In this document: piece by piece, positions 1-8,691 of the stretch | How the letters are laid out: each line of letters begins with the position of its first letter | Position numbering within the stretch: position 1 is the first letter of the stretch | From: Chthonomonas sp. | Lineage (GTDB): Bacteria > Armatimonadota > Fimbriimonadia > Fimbriimonadales > Fimbriimonadaceae | Length of the DNA: 64,000 nucleotides | Assembly (NCBI GenBank): GCA_016788115.1 | Contig: JAEURR010000005.1 | Span: 124,001-188,000, forward strand | Direction: 5' to 3' | Position numbers and translations under genes: made by a program | Notes under the pieces: model-generated | What the model saw: only the letters and a program-made list of their open reading frames with translations | Database searches by the model: none | Told to the model about the DNA's origin: nothing

Positions 1-89
1 CGTTACAAACATTATACCAATGGACCCTTGCATCCCCAAGACTGTTTCTTCTACTGGACGTTAAGAGTTGGTTCTGGTTCTGTAGAGGG

Positions 90-1919
90 TTATTCCACGG
101 TCACGGACTTGGCCAAGTTTCGAGGCTGATCGATCTCCAGATCGTTCAATCGGGCCAGATGATAAGCCAGCAATTGCAACGGGATGATCGAGAGCAGCGC
201 CCCGAGATAGGTGTGCTGAACCTGCGGAAGCTTTAGCGTGATCTCGGCAGCCTTGGGAGTCAGATCATCCCCCTCCGTGGTGACCGCCACCGCGAACCCA
301 CCGCGCGCCTGGATCTCTTTCATGTTGCTGATGAGCTTGTCTCGGAGGTGCGCCTCGGTCGCGCCGAACATCGCGAAGACCCCCTCTTCAACCAGGGCGA
401 GTGGGCCGTGCTTCATCTCGCCAGCGGGCGACTCTTGCGTCGGAATGTATGCGATCTCCTTGAGCTTGAGTGCGCCTTCGAGCGCAACATAGGCATCTGC
501 GCCCCGGCCGAGGAAGAAGAATAGCTTGGCTTGGCGCGCACGCTGAGCCAGTTCAATCACTTGCTGCTCGAGCATCAGAGCGTCCTCCGCCATCTCAGGG
601 AGCCGCTTCAGTTCTTGCACCACGCTCTCCACTCGGACGCCCGGCATCTCTTTGACCTGCGCCACGTGGAGGACCAGCAGGATCAGCGCGATCACTTGAG
701 CGGTGTACGCCTTGGTGCTTGCGACGCTAATCTCCGGGCCCGCCTGTGTAAAGATCGTCCGGTCACATTCGCGCGCGATCGAGCTGCCGATCACGTTCAC
801 GATTCCCAGCGTGCGGATGCGCCGCTCGCGGCAGAGTTTGAGTGCAGCAAGCGAGTCCGCCGTCTCGCCCGATTGCGAGATGAAAATCGCCAAAGAGCGC
901 GGCGAGAGCACGGGGTCGCCGTATCGAAATTCGCTGGAGTGGAAGACGTCCGTCGGCAACCGCAACAGTTTTTCGAACAGGTACTTGCCCATCAGGCCCG
1001 CGTGGTAGCTGGTTCCGCAGGCGATCACCACCACTCGGTCGATCTCACCCCACACGTGCTCGCTGAAAACGTTGTCGAGTCGCACCGCACCCTTTTCGTC
1101 CAGCCGACCCGCGAGGCATTGGCGGATAACCGACGGCTGCTCGTGAATCTCCTTGAGCATAAAGTGGTCGTAGCCGCCCTTCTCCGCGGCATCCAGGTCC
1201 CAATCGATGTGCATCGGCACGTAAGGCTGCTCAATGCCGTGAAGATCGGTGAGCACCACCCCTTCCGGAGTCAAAATCGCCACGCGGTTGTCGTCCATCG
1301 CCAGGACCTGCCGGGTGTACGGCAGCAGCGCAGGGATATCGCTCGCCAGCATGTTCTCACCTTCGCCAAAGCCGATCACAAGCGGGCTGGAATTGCGTGC
1401 GCAGACAATCTTGTCCGGCTCGCGCTTGCTCACAACCACCAGCGCGTAGGCTCCTCGGAACTGCAATGCCGCGCGGCGTACGGCCTCTTCCAGACTTACA
1501 CCTGCCGCAAGTTCCGCCCCGATCACATGAGCCGCCACCTCGGTGTCAGTCTCGCTCTGGAACGTGTGACCCTGCGCGCTCAGGTGCTCCTTCAGCTCCA
1601 GATAGTTTTCGATGATCCCGTTGTGGATGAGCGCAATCTGCTCGTACTGATCAAAGTGCGGGTGCGCGTTGAGGTCGGTCGGCGCACCATGAGTCGCCCA
1701 GCGCGAATGGGCGATCGCCATGTGGGCGTCGGTCGGAAGGTCGGGCATGAGCTTGCCCAGTTCGCTTAACTTGCCCGCACGCTTCGTGATCTGGATCACG
1801 CCCCCATCGAGGAACGCAATTCCGGCGGAATCATAACCCCGGTACTCCAGCCGTTTGAGTTGGTCGTACACGATCTCCACGGCGTTCTTCGGCCCAACGT
1901 ATCCAGCGATCCCACACAT
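90..1919 (-). CDS. glmS: Glutamine--fructose-6-phosphate aminotransferase (isomerizing)
   Basis: Makes glucosamine-6-phosphate from fructose-6-phosphate and glutamine, the first step toward UDP-GlcNAc for peptidoglycan. The 609-aa protein has the usual family length. It starts M-C-G-I-A-G, so Cys2 is the N-terminal nucleophile of the class II amidotransferase domain (about residues 1-225). Two SIS sugar-isomerase domains follow, with the S-x-S-G-E-T-type phosphosugar loop (SQSGETADS) near residue 350. The end DQPRNLAKSVTVE is the conserved GlmS C-terminus. There is no Shine-Dalgarno; a TACCAT box lies 6 nt before the ATG, so the mRNA is probably leaderless. That leaves no room for a glmS ribozyme. 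The family call is certain; the leaderless start is inferred. Confidence 0.97.
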   Translation of the reverse strand: MCGIAGYVGPKNAVEIVYDQLKRLEYRGYDSAGIAFLDGGVIQITKRAGKLSELGKLMPDLPTDAHMAIAHSRWATHGAPTDLNAHPHFDQYEQIALIHNGIIENYLELKEHLSAQGHTFQSETDTEVAAHVIGAELAAGVSLEEAVRRAALQFRGAYALVVVSKREPDKIVCARNSSPLVIGFGEGENMLASDIPALLPYTRQVLAMDDNRVAILTPEGVVLTDLHGIEQPYVPMHIDWDLDAAEKGGYDHFMLKEIHEQPSVIRQCLAGRLDEKGAVRLDNVFSEHVWGEIDRVVVIACGTSYHAGLMGKYLFEKLLRLPTDVFHSSEFRYGDPVLSPRSLAIFISQSGETADSLAALKLCRERRIRTLGIVNVIGSSIARECDRTIFTQAGPEISVASTKAYTAQVIALILLVLHVAQVKEMPGVRVESVVQELKRLPEMAEDALMLEQQVIELAQRARQAKLFFFLGRGADAYVALEGALKLKEIAYIPTQESPAGEMKHGPLALVEEGVFAMFGATEAHLRDKLISNMKEIQARGGFAVAVTTEGDDLTPKAAEITLKLPQVQHTYLGALLSIIPLQLLAYHLARLNDLEIDQPRNLAKSVTVE

Positions 1920-1925
1920 ACCTAG

Positions 1926-1931
1926 ATGGTA
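1926..1931 (-). promoter_or_regulatory. Extended -10-like box for leaderless glmS
   Basis: TACCAT reads toward glmS and ends 6 nt before its ATG, with a loose -35 (TTAGCA, 18 nt further upstream). This places the transcription start at or next to the start codon. The same TACCAT occurs before mrp. Confidence 0.5.
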
Positions 1932-2056
1932 GCATTTTGGTCTCGACGATGCTAAAAACCGTGTCGTAAGCCTAGCCTGCGACTGTCTTCACGTGCCATA
2001 ATGAAGGTTCGCGCCCTCACTACTCTCTGTTTTCAAGGGCGCAAGGTGGACCCACT

Positions 2057-3880
2057 TTGGCCAAAGCTATCGAACTCAAACCCGAAGAGATTACCGCACG
2101 CGCGTATGCAGATCGCATGATCCTGGGCAAGCTCACCGAGCTCCACGAAGCGGTCAAGCTGAGCGAATTGGCAGAGCAGCTGCAATCGACCGGCATCGGT
2201 CTCGCCGCCATCCGCTCGCTACTCGCCTCCAACCCCGACCGTTTTGCGTACGCAGAGCGCCGCTGGGTACCTGCCGCCCGCATCGAAGCCGAGGGACGCC
2301 CCGCCTACGAAGCGATTCGACTGCTCGTCGATCGATTTGGCGGGCCGATGCCGATTCGCCTCGTCGCGAAGGAATTTGCCTACGTCCGGGGCATGGACGA
2401 AGAGCAGGGCCTTGAACTGGTTCGGCGCATTGCCGTCTCCAGCGACGTGTGCTTCATCACGGACCGAGACGAGGTCGCCCTGAGCGACTGGGTGTTCGTC
2501 CAGGGGCCGCACGAGACGCTTGACCGCGCTCTGGCCGTTAACGGATTTACCACGGAGCAGGTCAACGAGGCCGCCTCCAAGATTGCGAAGCTGAATCTTC
2601 GGGACGCGAGCAGCGTCGCCGAAGCACTCAAGGTCACCGCTCCAATCAATACCAAGCTCCTCGGTGCCGCCATCGCCACCGTCCTGTACGATGTCGATCC
2701 ACACGCCGCGCAGTTTTACGATTGGAAGGCCTATGGGGCCGCAATCCTTTCCGTGGAGGGCTACGAATTCGACGGCGCGGGCAACCTCGCTGCGGAATCA
2801 GACGCCAAGAAGTGGATCACCAGTGCCGTCAAGTTTGCCGAGCGCATCGCCCCACTCGTTGAGATCGAGGACGCCGCCCCGATTGAAGTCAAGAAGGAAG
2901 ACGTCAGCACGATCGTCAAGCGAGTGGTTGGCAGTGAGGACAGCATCTCCGCCATCAAGTTGTTGGAGGAGATGTTCGAGATCACACCAAGCGTGAAGAC
3001 CTTCCCCGACGACTTGGCCAACCTAATGGCCGCGCTCAAGGGCGAGCAGGACATCGTGTGGGTCGGTGGAGACCGATTCCGCAAGGCTACGACACTGCCC
3101 GACTACGTCGAAACGATCCCCGAGATCTTCCAGTACGAGCAGACCGAGTTCACCGACGATGAAGGCGAACTCATCGACGCCGAGCTGAACGACGAAGGGC
3201 TTAGCAGCACACTGCGCAAGCTCCTCACGCACCCGCTCGCCACGGACGTCCTCGACGAAGACATCCTCCCTGCGCCGAAACAGTACCAAGACACGATCCG
3301 ATTGGTTCTCAAGCCGATCCACCGCGAGCTCGGTACGTTCCCGCTCTGCCAGTTCCCAACCGGATGGCTCGATGCCACTCCCGACATCCAGGAGCTGCTC
3401 CTCATCGACGAAAACGGCCGCGAGCTCCAGGCTTGGGCGAATATGAAGGAGCGACTGATCTTTGGCCTCGTCGATTGGTTCTATGAGCAGCCAGTCGAGT
3501 CGGGCGCAGTCTTCAGCCTCGTCAAGACGCCGAAGCCGAACGTGCTCGAATTCCACTGGTTGGATCAGACCGACCCTGTCGTCTTCATCACCAGCCAGCG
3601 CATGGAAGAGCTGCGAGAGATTGCGGGCAGCGCGGCCGAAATGCCGACGCTCAGCATCTTGCAAGCTGTCATGGCGCACTGGCCGAAGGGTGCCGACTTC
3701 CTCACCATCCTCTGGGAAATGAACGTGATCCGACGCTGCTCGCGCCGTCTGGTCGCCTCGCTTCTCAGCAGCTACGCTTGCTTCTATCAGCGAAGCGGTT
3801 CGCCGGTCTGGCACTACGACGCCAAGAAGGTGGAGCAGGGCTTCGACAAGACCAAGCGTAAGTTCGTCGTCAAGCGCTAG
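2057..3880 (+). CDS. Unrecognised 607-aa protein with winged-helix-like N-terminus
   Basis: I do not recognise the family. The TTG start at 2057 is preceded by AAGGTGG about 9 nt upstream, a good Shine-Dalgarno. Residues about 10-75 and 75-150 look like two helix-turn-helix/winged-helix modules, each ending in an aromatic strand (ERRWVPAARIE; DWVFVQGP). The middle (about 370-400) is very acidic (TDDEGELIDAELNDEG) and the C-terminus is basic (KKVEQGFDKTKRKFVVKR). There is no signal peptide or membrane segment, so it is probably cytoplasmic and may bind nucleic acid. It stands alone, diverges from glmS and precedes rpsT, from which a hairpin and a separate promoter divide it. Coding is confident; function is unknown. 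Confidence 0.8.
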   Translation: MAKAIELKPEEITARAYADRMILGKLTELHEAVKLSELAEQLQSTGIGLAAIRSLLASNPDRFAYAERRWVPAARIEAEGRPAYEAIRLLVDRFGGPMPIRLVAKEFAYVRGMDEEQGLELVRRIAVSSDVCFITDRDEVALSDWVFVQGPHETLDRALAVNGFTTEQVNEAASKIAKLNLRDASSVAEALKVTAPINTKLLGAAIATVLYDVDPHAAQFYDWKAYGAAILSVEGYEFDGAGNLAAESDAKKWITSAVKFAERIAPLVEIEDAAPIEVKKEDVSTIVKRVVGSEDSISAIKLLEEMFEITPSVKTFPDDLANLMAALKGEQDIVWVGGDRFRKATTLPDYVETIPEIFQYEQTEFTDDEGELIDAELNDEGLSSTLRKLLTHPLATDVLDEDILPAPKQYQDTIRLVLKPIHRELGTFPLCQFPTGWLDATPDIQELLLIDENGRELQAWANMKERLIFGLVDWFYEQPVESGAVFSLVKTPKPNVLEFHWLDQTDPVVFITSQRMEELREIAGSAAEMPTLSILQAVMAHWPKGADFLTILWEMNVIRRCSRRLVASLLSSYACFYQRSGSPVWHYDAKKVEQGFDKTKRKFVVKR

Positions 3881-3888
3881 TGCGCACC

Positions 3889-3921
3889 GCTTCCAGGTTT
3901 GCCTGTGGTAGACCTGGAAGC
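3889..3921 (+). terminator. Hairpin after the 607-aa gene
   Basis: A perfect 10-bp inverted repeat (GCTTCCAGGT / ACCTGGAAGC) with a 13-nt loop begins 9 nt after the stop codon. No T-run follows, so it may be a weak terminator or an mRNA 3' stabiliser. Its 3' arm overlaps the rpsT promoter region. Confidence 0.45.
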
Positions 3922-3938
3922 AGCCCACCGGGTATAGT
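3909..3938 (+). promoter_or_regulatory. Promoter of rpsT
   Basis: TAGACC and TATAGT (3933-3938) are spaced by 18 nt. The predicted start lies near 3945 and leaves a leader of about 47 nt before the rpsT ATG. The leader has no strong Shine-Dalgarno. Confidence 0.45.
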
Positions 3939-3991
3939 ATTCATTCGCGGCTTCTGGGCATTGGCTCAGAGTCAGTTGGAACCAGATTTCT

Positions 3992-4261
3992 ATGGCAAAC
4001 ATCAAGTCAATGAAGAAGGATTTGCGTCGCAATGCGAAGCGACGCGCCGTGAACCTCGGCGTTAAGAGCGGTCTCAAGACCCGCATCAAAAAAGTGCGAA
4101 CGCTCGCCGCGAAGGGTACGGCCGCCGACGTTGCCAAGGCGTTGACCGAAGCGCAGAGCGCGCTCGGCAAGGCCTTGCAGCGGGGCATCATCCACAAGAA
4201 TCAGGCTGCTCGTCGCACGAGCCGCGCAGCGAAGGCTGCGAACAAAGCCGCCGCAAAGTAA
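3992..4261 (+). CDS. rpsT: 30S ribosomal protein S20
   Basis: An 89-aa, very basic, all-helical protein beginning MANIKSMKKDLRRNAKRR, the hallmark of S20. It binds 16S rRNA in the lower body of the 30S subunit. Length and the alanine/lysine-rich C-terminus (RAAKAANKAAAK) fit the family. It forms a single-gene transcription unit: its own promoter lies upstream and a strong hairpin begins 24 nt after its stop. S20 represses its own translation in E. coli. The weak ribosome-binding site and moderate leader would allow similar control here, but no specific structure is evident. Confidence 0.97.
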   Translation: MANIKSMKKDLRRNAKRRAVNLGVKSGLKTRIKKVRTLAAKGTAADVAKALTEAQSALGKALQRGIIHKNQAARRTSRAAKAANKAAAK

Positions 4262-4285
4262 ACACTCCGCGAACAGCGGACAAGT

Positions 4286-4315
4286 GCCCGTGTCGAACTA
4301 GCGTTCGACGCGGGC
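4286..4315 (+). terminator. Terminator after rpsT
   Basis: A 13-bp stem with one wobble pair (GCCCGTGTCGAAC / GTTCGACGCGGGC) and a 4-nt loop, followed by CTATTTGTTC. It touches the stop codon of the convergent DinB gene, so it separates the two transcripts. Confidence 0.75.
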
Positions 4316-4780
4316 CTATTTGTTCTTCTGGTGCTTCCAGAGCGTGAAGTCCGTTTCCGGAAACTCCACGCCGGCCGCCCCGGCCAGCGCACGGAGTTGG
4401 CCCCGATGATAGGTCCCATGGTTCACCACGTGCCGTGCAAGGTCACCAAGAAGATCGAAGTAGCTCTCCCCTTTCGAGTTCGTGTACGACACGTAGGCCG
4501 TCGGATCGCTGGTGCGAATCAGGTCAATCCACATCGTGCCGACCATGTGGAGCGCCGCGGAGGTGTCCGAAGGTAAGTCCGGTAGCTCGTCGTGATTCAG
4601 GGCTCGCCGGTACCAAATGACCTGGACAATAAGCATGTGCTCCCACACTTCTTTACCAGCCGCGCCCAAGTGTGGCACGACGGGAGACCACAGGCCGTTC
4701 GCCCACTGCTCGTACTCGAATCCTTCGATCAGGCGATCGCGTTCCGCCTGCACCACCGCTTGCAGCTCTGTTACTTCCAT
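4316..4780 (-). CDS. DinB-family protein
   Basis: A 154-aa four-helix-bundle protein of the DinB/YfiT superfamily, whose members bind a metal through three histidines and include thiol-dependent S-transferases. The N-terminal helix runs EVTELQAVVQAERDRL. The candidate metal ligands are the His in VWEHML and the H-x4-H in VVNHGTYHRGQL, near residues 60 and 130. I chose the ATG at 4780, not the longer open frame, because the protein then aligns to DinB length; the rest of that frame is antisense-like filler inside dihydroorotase. The start overlaps the end of pyrC by 10 nt, so translation is probably coupled. The substrate is unknown. Confidence 0.85.
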   Translation of the reverse strand: MEVTELQAVVQAERDRLIEGFEYEQWANGLWSPVVPHLGAAGKEVWEHMLIVQVIWYRRALNHDELPDLPSDTSAALHMVGTMWIDLIRTSDPTAYVSYTNSKGESYFDLLGDLARHVVNHGTYHRGQLRALAGAAGVEFPETDFTLWKHQKNK

Positions 4781-6096
4781 TCGAACTCCACAATGCGCCC
4801 CGCGGGTGTATCCGCGATTTCGCCATCCTCCACTACCATTCGCCCGTTCACGATCACGCGCTCGGGCCTGCCATAAAGCGTGCGACCGGTGTACGGGCTC
4901 CAGCCCGCCTTGCTCTGCAGCCAGTCCTCTCCGACGGTGAACGGCTCGTTCGGGTCCAGCACGACCAGATCGGCCCAACATCCCGGCTCGATGCGTCCAC
5001 GATCCCGGATCCCGAAGAGTTCCGCGGGGCGCGCGCTCGTCATCTGCACCAAGCGCTCCAAGCTCATGGCCCCGTCGTGCACCAACGTCAGCATCACTGG
5101 AAGCAGCGTCTGCACTCCTGGCATCCCGCTCGGGGACTTCGGGTACGGCTGCGCCTTCTCGCCAAGCGTGTGCGGAGCATGGTCACTCCCGATGACGTCA
5201 AACAGCCCTCCCTGCCACGCGGCAAAGATCGCTGATCGGTGCGACTCATCGCGGACCGGCGGGTTCATTTGCAGGTGCGAACCAAGCGTCTCGTAAAGCT
5301 CCGCGTTTAACATCAGGTGCTGCGGCGTGGCCTCGCATGTCACAGGCTGGCCCGCATCCTTGGCCGCACGGAGCAATGGCAATTCGTCCGCGGACGAGAT
5401 GTGTAAGACGTGGACGGGCCGACCGGTCTCCGCCGATAGGGCGAGCAGTCGCTCGGTGCACAATCTCGCCGCCTCGGCGTCGCGCAGGAACGGGTGCTCC
5501 CGAACGTGCGGTTCGGCGCTGATCAGAGCTTGGCGCGCGCGCAGTCGCGGCTCATCCTCGCTATGAACGGAGCAAGGGCGCACGCCATTCTGAAGCACGC
5601 GACGGACGTCTTCGTCCTTCTGCACTAGCAGCGAGCCAGTGGAAGAACCCATAAAGATCTTCACGCCCGGAGTTCCGGGCAGCATCTCCAGGTGCCCAAG
5701 CGCTTCGATGTTGTCAGTAGTTGCCCCGACAAAGAACGCAAAGTTCACCCACGAACGGCCAGTCGCGCGCCGGAGCTTATCCGCCAGGGCGTCCCCGGTC
5801 GAAGTCGTCGGTCGGGTGTTGGGCATTTCGAAGTACGTCGTTACGCCGCCCATGAGGGCCGCCCGCGAACCACTCTCAAGGTCTTCCTTGTGCTCCATCC
5901 CCGGCTCGCGAAAATGGACTTGCGTGTCGATGGCCCCTGGCAAGACGTGCTTTCCAGCACAGTCGATTTCCCGTAATGCCGAGCGACCGCGAAGGTCACC
6001 GACGGCGTCAATACGGCCGCGCCGAATCGCGATATCTGCGATGGTCGTTCCACCAGGGGTCACGACCATCGCTCCGCGCAGAATCAGATCGACCAT
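4771..6096 (-). CDS. pyrC: Dihydroorotase, class I, Gln-for-His variant
   Basis: Cyclises N-carbamoyl-aspartate to dihydroorotate in pyrimidine synthesis. The 441-aa amidohydrolase starts MVDLILRGAMVV. Metal and substrate motifs visible: IDTQVHFREPG near residue 50, MPNTRPTT near 85, VHSEDE, VLHISS and GSDHAPHT. The usual H-x-H of the first motif is Q-V-H here, so one canonical zinc ligand is missing. I recall the same Q-V-H-F-R-E-P-G form in Bacteroidetes-type dihydroorotases, so this is probably a subfamily trait, not decay. The ATG at 6096 overlaps the upstream gene's stop (TGATG), and the 3' end overlaps the DinB gene. A non-pyrimidine cyclic amidohydrolase is the main alternative. Confidence 0.85.
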   Translation of the reverse strand: MVDLILRGAMVVTPGGTTIADIAIRRGRIDAVGDLRGRSALREIDCAGKHVLPGAIDTQVHFREPGMEHKEDLESGSRAALMGGVTTYFEMPNTRPTTSTGDALADKLRRATGRSWVNFAFFVGATTDNIEALGHLEMLPGTPGVKIFMGSSTGSLLVQKDEDVRRVLQNGVRPCSVHSEDEPRLRARQALISAEPHVREHPFLRDAEAARLCTERLLALSAETGRPVHVLHISSADELPLLRAAKDAGQPVTCEATPQHLMLNAELYETLGSHLQMNPPVRDESHRSAIFAAWQGGLFDVIGSDHAPHTLGEKAQPYPKSPSGMPGVQTLLPVMLTLVHDGAMSLERLVQMTSARPAELFGIRDRGRIEPGCWADLVVLDPNEPFTVGEDWLQSKAGWSPYTGRTLYGRPERVIVNGRMVVEDGEIADTPAGRIVEFEWK

Positions 6097-6575
6097 CAGG
6101 GTTCGATGAAGAAGTGGATCCCTTCCTTGTCCTTGCCGGTCGAAATCTTGCCCATGAACTTCTCGTCCATCACCACTTCGTACTTGTCGACGGTCAGGTA
6201 ACGTGCCGTCACTTCGACGTTGCCGTCTTCGTAGATGCGGAACCGAACGTAGTTGTAGACGTGCCCGTATCGCGGGTGCGAGATGAGCACCGTGTGTGAC
6301 GTGGAGATCCACTCTCGCTTGTCACGGCTCAACTCGCGACCAAAGCGCTCCCAGCTTTCCATCTGGGTGCCACCGGTCGCGTTTGGGGCGGCCTCTTCCT
6401 TACCGTCCATGATGAGCTTGGTCTTCGCATACTCGGCTACGATCCGGACCTGATTGCCCGATTCGAGCGCTTTGACCAGATCCGCGTAGGTACTAACTCG
6501 CTTGGGTGCCGCAAAGGCCATCACCGCCAATGCGAAGGTGAGGACGAGCGAAAGTAGAAGTCGCTTGGGTGCCAT
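6096..6575 (-). CDS. Exported VirK-like protein
   Basis: A 159-aa protein with a clear signal peptide (residues 1-23, ending A-F-A-A). The following TYADLVKALESGNQVRIVAEYAKTKL region resembles the VirK family, small exported proteins of unclear role. The usual VirK cysteine appears to be replaced. The rest is beta-rich (YNYVRFRIYEDGNVEVTARYLTVDKY). It is the first gene of the VirK-pyrC-dinB cluster and its stop overlaps the pyrC start by one base (TGATG). Why an exported protein should be coupled to pyrimidine synthesis is not clear. The coding call is firm; the family call is moderate. Confidence 0.7.
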   Translation of the reverse strand: MAPKRLLLSLVLTFALAVMAFAAPKRVSTYADLVKALESGNQVRIVAEYAKTKLIMDGKEEAAPNATGGTQMESWERFGRELSRDKREWISTSHTVLISHPRYGHVYNYVRFRIYEDGNVEVTARYLTVDKYEVVMDEKFMGKISTGKDKEGIHFFIEP

Positions 6576-6602
6576 TCCCCTATTGTGACAGCATGGATTC
6601 GC

Positions 6603-8264
6603 TCAAACGCCTAGAAGGTCCCGGGCATTTGCGAGACTCGCTTCGCTCACCGTCTCGCCCGCGAGCATTCGCGCGATCTCAACGACGCGATCTTCCCCGG
6701 AGAGCGCGGTGATGCTTGTGGCAACCCGCCCTGACCGCTCGCCCTTCTCGATCCGAAAGTGCGTCGTGGCACGACCCGCAATCTGGGGTAAGTGCGAGAT
6801 CACGATTACCTGGTAGTGGTGCGCCAGTTGGGAGAGCTTGTTCGCGACGACCGCCGCCGCCCGCCCGCTGAGACCCGCGTCCACTTCATCGAAGATGAGC
6901 GTCGGGACGCCGGCGCGGCCTGCGAAGACGACCTTGAGCGCCAGCATCACACGCGAGACTTCGCCGCCGCTGGCGATCTTCCTGAGCGGACGGGGAAATT
7001 CCCCCACGTTCGAGGAAAAGTAGAACTCGAGCGCGTCGGCACCCACGGGCCCGGGTTCGATCGAACTCAGCCGGACCTCGAAGACCGCTTTCTCCATGGC
7101 AAGCTCGCCCAGCTCCGCCGTCACCAGCTTAGCAAACTCGTGACTCCGGTCAGTGCGCAGCTTTGTGAGCTCCGCCGCGAACCCCCGCAGTGCCTTCGCT
7201 TGCTCCTCGATCTGCGACTCCAGGTCCCCGAGGTTCGAGTCCGCATCGGCGAGCAGCGCCCGCTCCTCATGGGCAAGTTCCAACGTGCGCAAGACTTCGG
7301 CCTCGTCATCGCCGTACTTCCTGCGTAAGCGCTTCAGCGCCTCAAGCCGCTCTGCGGCGAGCTCGATCATGTCCGGCGACGCCTCGATGGCGTCAGAGTA
7401 GTGTGCGACCGTTCGGCTCGCCTCCTCCAGCGCGTACACCGCACTGCGCAACTGCTCCAGCGGGTCCTCCAGGGTCGGATCCAGTCGGGCTGCCGACTCC
7501 AGAGTCTTGACCGACTGCGTGGCTCGCTCTAGGGCTGCACCCTCGGTGTTCACGAGCAGCTCTCCGACTTCGCCCGTGAGCTGCGCCAACGTGCCCGCGT
7601 GCTGCAACCGTCGCAGGTTCGCCTCGACCTCTTCGTACTCGCCAGGCCTCGGGTCCACTGCCTCGATTTCTTGGATCTGGAATTCAAGCATGTCGAGCCG
7701 CTGCGAGCGATCGCGCTGGCTCGCCCGGAGCTGGGCATGCTTGCGGCGCAAAGACTCTACTGCAGCGTACTGCTGGGCAACCTGCTCGACTAAAACGCGC
7801 GCAGGTTCCCCGATCCACAGGTCCAGGTAACTCAAGTGCTGCGAATCGTCGAAGAGAGTTTGGTGATCGTGTTGGCCGTGCAGGTCGACCAGCAGGTCAC
7901 CGATCTGCTTGAGCATGTTGACGGGTGCCAACCGCCCACCGATCCGGCAGCTTGACCGACCTTCGGCGCTTACTTCGCGCTGCACAAACAGAACGCCGTC
8001 TTCCAACTCTGCCCCCAGATCAGCGCACCGATCACGTGCCGCCTGGTTCTCGCTGAGGTCGACCGACATCGTCACCACGCCGCGCGCCGCGCCGGTCCGA
8101 ACGAGGTCGCTATCAGCCCGTCCGCCCAGCGCAAGCCCGATCGAGTCAATGAGGAGCGATTTGCCCGCGCCGGTCTCGCCCGTAAGCGCCGTGAAACCGG
8201 GTCCGAGCCGTAGCTGACATCGGTCCAAGATTGCGACGTTTTCGACAGTGAGTTCGAGCAACAA
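6603..8264 (-). CDS. recN: DNA repair protein RecN
   Basis: An SMC-like ATPase acting on double-strand breaks in RecA-dependent repair. The 553-aa length fits. Near the N-terminus is Walker A GETGAGKS (about residues 29-36). A long coiled coil spans about 150-370 (RRLQHAGTLAQL, ERLEALKRLRRKYGDDEAEV). The C-terminal half has the ABC signature SGGEVSRVMLALK and Walker B IFDEVDAGLSG. I place the start at the TTG at 8264 (or the TTG at 8261), where homology begins with LLELTVENVAIL; the longer open frame reads through the DUF4870 gene in another frame. It begins 8 nt after that gene's stop, so they form a pair. Confidence 0.95.
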   Translation of the reverse strand: MLLELTVENVAILDRCQLRLGPGFTALTGETGAGKSLLIDSIGLALGGRADSDLVRTGAARGVVTMSVDLSENQAARDRCADLGAELEDGVLFVQREVSAEGRSSCRIGGRLAPVNMLKQIGDLLVDLHGQHDHQTLFDDSQHLSYLDLWIGEPARVLVEQVAQQYAAVESLRRKHAQLRASQRDRSQRLDMLEFQIQEIEAVDPRPGEYEEVEANLRRLQHAGTLAQLTGEVGELLVNTEGAALERATQSVKTLESAARLDPTLEDPLEQLRSAVYALEEASRTVAHYSDAIEASPDMIELAAERLEALKRLRRKYGDDEAEVLRTLELAHEERALLADADSNLGDLESQIEEQAKALRGFAAELTKLRTDRSHEFAKLVTAELGELAMEKAVFEVRLSSIEPGPVGADALEFYFSSNVGEFPRPLRKIASGGEVSRVMLALKVVFAGRAGVPTLIFDEVDAGLSGRAAAVVANKLSQLAHHYQVIVISHLPQIAGRATTHFRIEKGERSGRVATSITALSGEDRVVEIARMLAGETVSEASLANARDLLGV

Positions 8265-8272
8265 GGGAGTAT

Positions 8273-8614
8273 CTAGATCGTGGCACGGAATAGCATCCGG
8301 TAGACCGGGTAGATGACGGCTGGGTTGTACTCCTCGCCAGAGTAGGCACGGACGGCCCCGATGATCACCACCGCGAGACTCCATACCCCGAGCACCGGCA
8401 GAAGAAGAAAGCCAATGAGCACCAGCGTTAGGAGCGCGCTTATCGCTCCAAAAACCAGGAACGTGACCCACGCCGCCAGCGCCATCGCCGCGTGTCGCCT
8501 CACAAATGGACGGCCAGGCAACGCGAAGAACATCACCAGCGGCCCCAAAACGGGGAAAAAGTAGGATAGCACCCAGACCAGCGTTCCCATCGTTCGATCT
8601 TCTTGACTCACCAT
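8273..8614 (-). CDS. DUF4870 (Tic20-like) membrane protein
   Basis: A 113-aa integral membrane protein with three to four hydrophobic segments: VLSYFFPVLGPLVMFFAL, MALAAWVTFLVFGAISALLTLVLIGFLLLPVLGVWSLAVV (two segments) and a short amphipathic tail. The pattern R-R-H-A-A before the second helix and the terminal E-E-Y..P..Y region fit DUF4870/Tic20-like proteins. Function is unknown. It starts at ATG 8614, with GAGGT about 15 nt upstream, or at ATG 8590 (MGTLVW), which fits homology equally well. It lies directly upstream of recN on the same strand; the divergent cation efflux gene is on its other side. Confidence 0.8.
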   Translation of the reverse strand: MVSQEDRTMGTLVWVLSYFFPVLGPLVMFFALPGRPFVRRHAAMALAAWVTFLVFGAISALLTLVLIGFLLLPVLGVWSLAVVIIGAVRAYSGEEYNPAVIYPVYRMLFRATI

Positions 8615-8691
8615 CTCGTTCCGTTTACCTCATCGCAACTGGGCGAGCACCCCAACGATTGAGGCGGCGTCCGTCTAGAATGATAGTACGC

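Noticed and set aside
1-89. A 14-codon ORF (M-D-P-C-I-P-K...) after TATACC at the window start
   Set aside because: Too short, no partner, at the window edge; no evidence of function.
531-1769. A 412-codon open frame antisense to glmS
   Set aside because: Shadow of a highly conserved gene; Arg/His/Leu-rich with no recognisable domain.
1920-2056. A glmS ribozyme or riboswitch upstream of glmS
   Set aside because: The box at 1926-1931 leaves no leader, and the 137-nt gap has no glmS ribozyme-like pairing that I can see.
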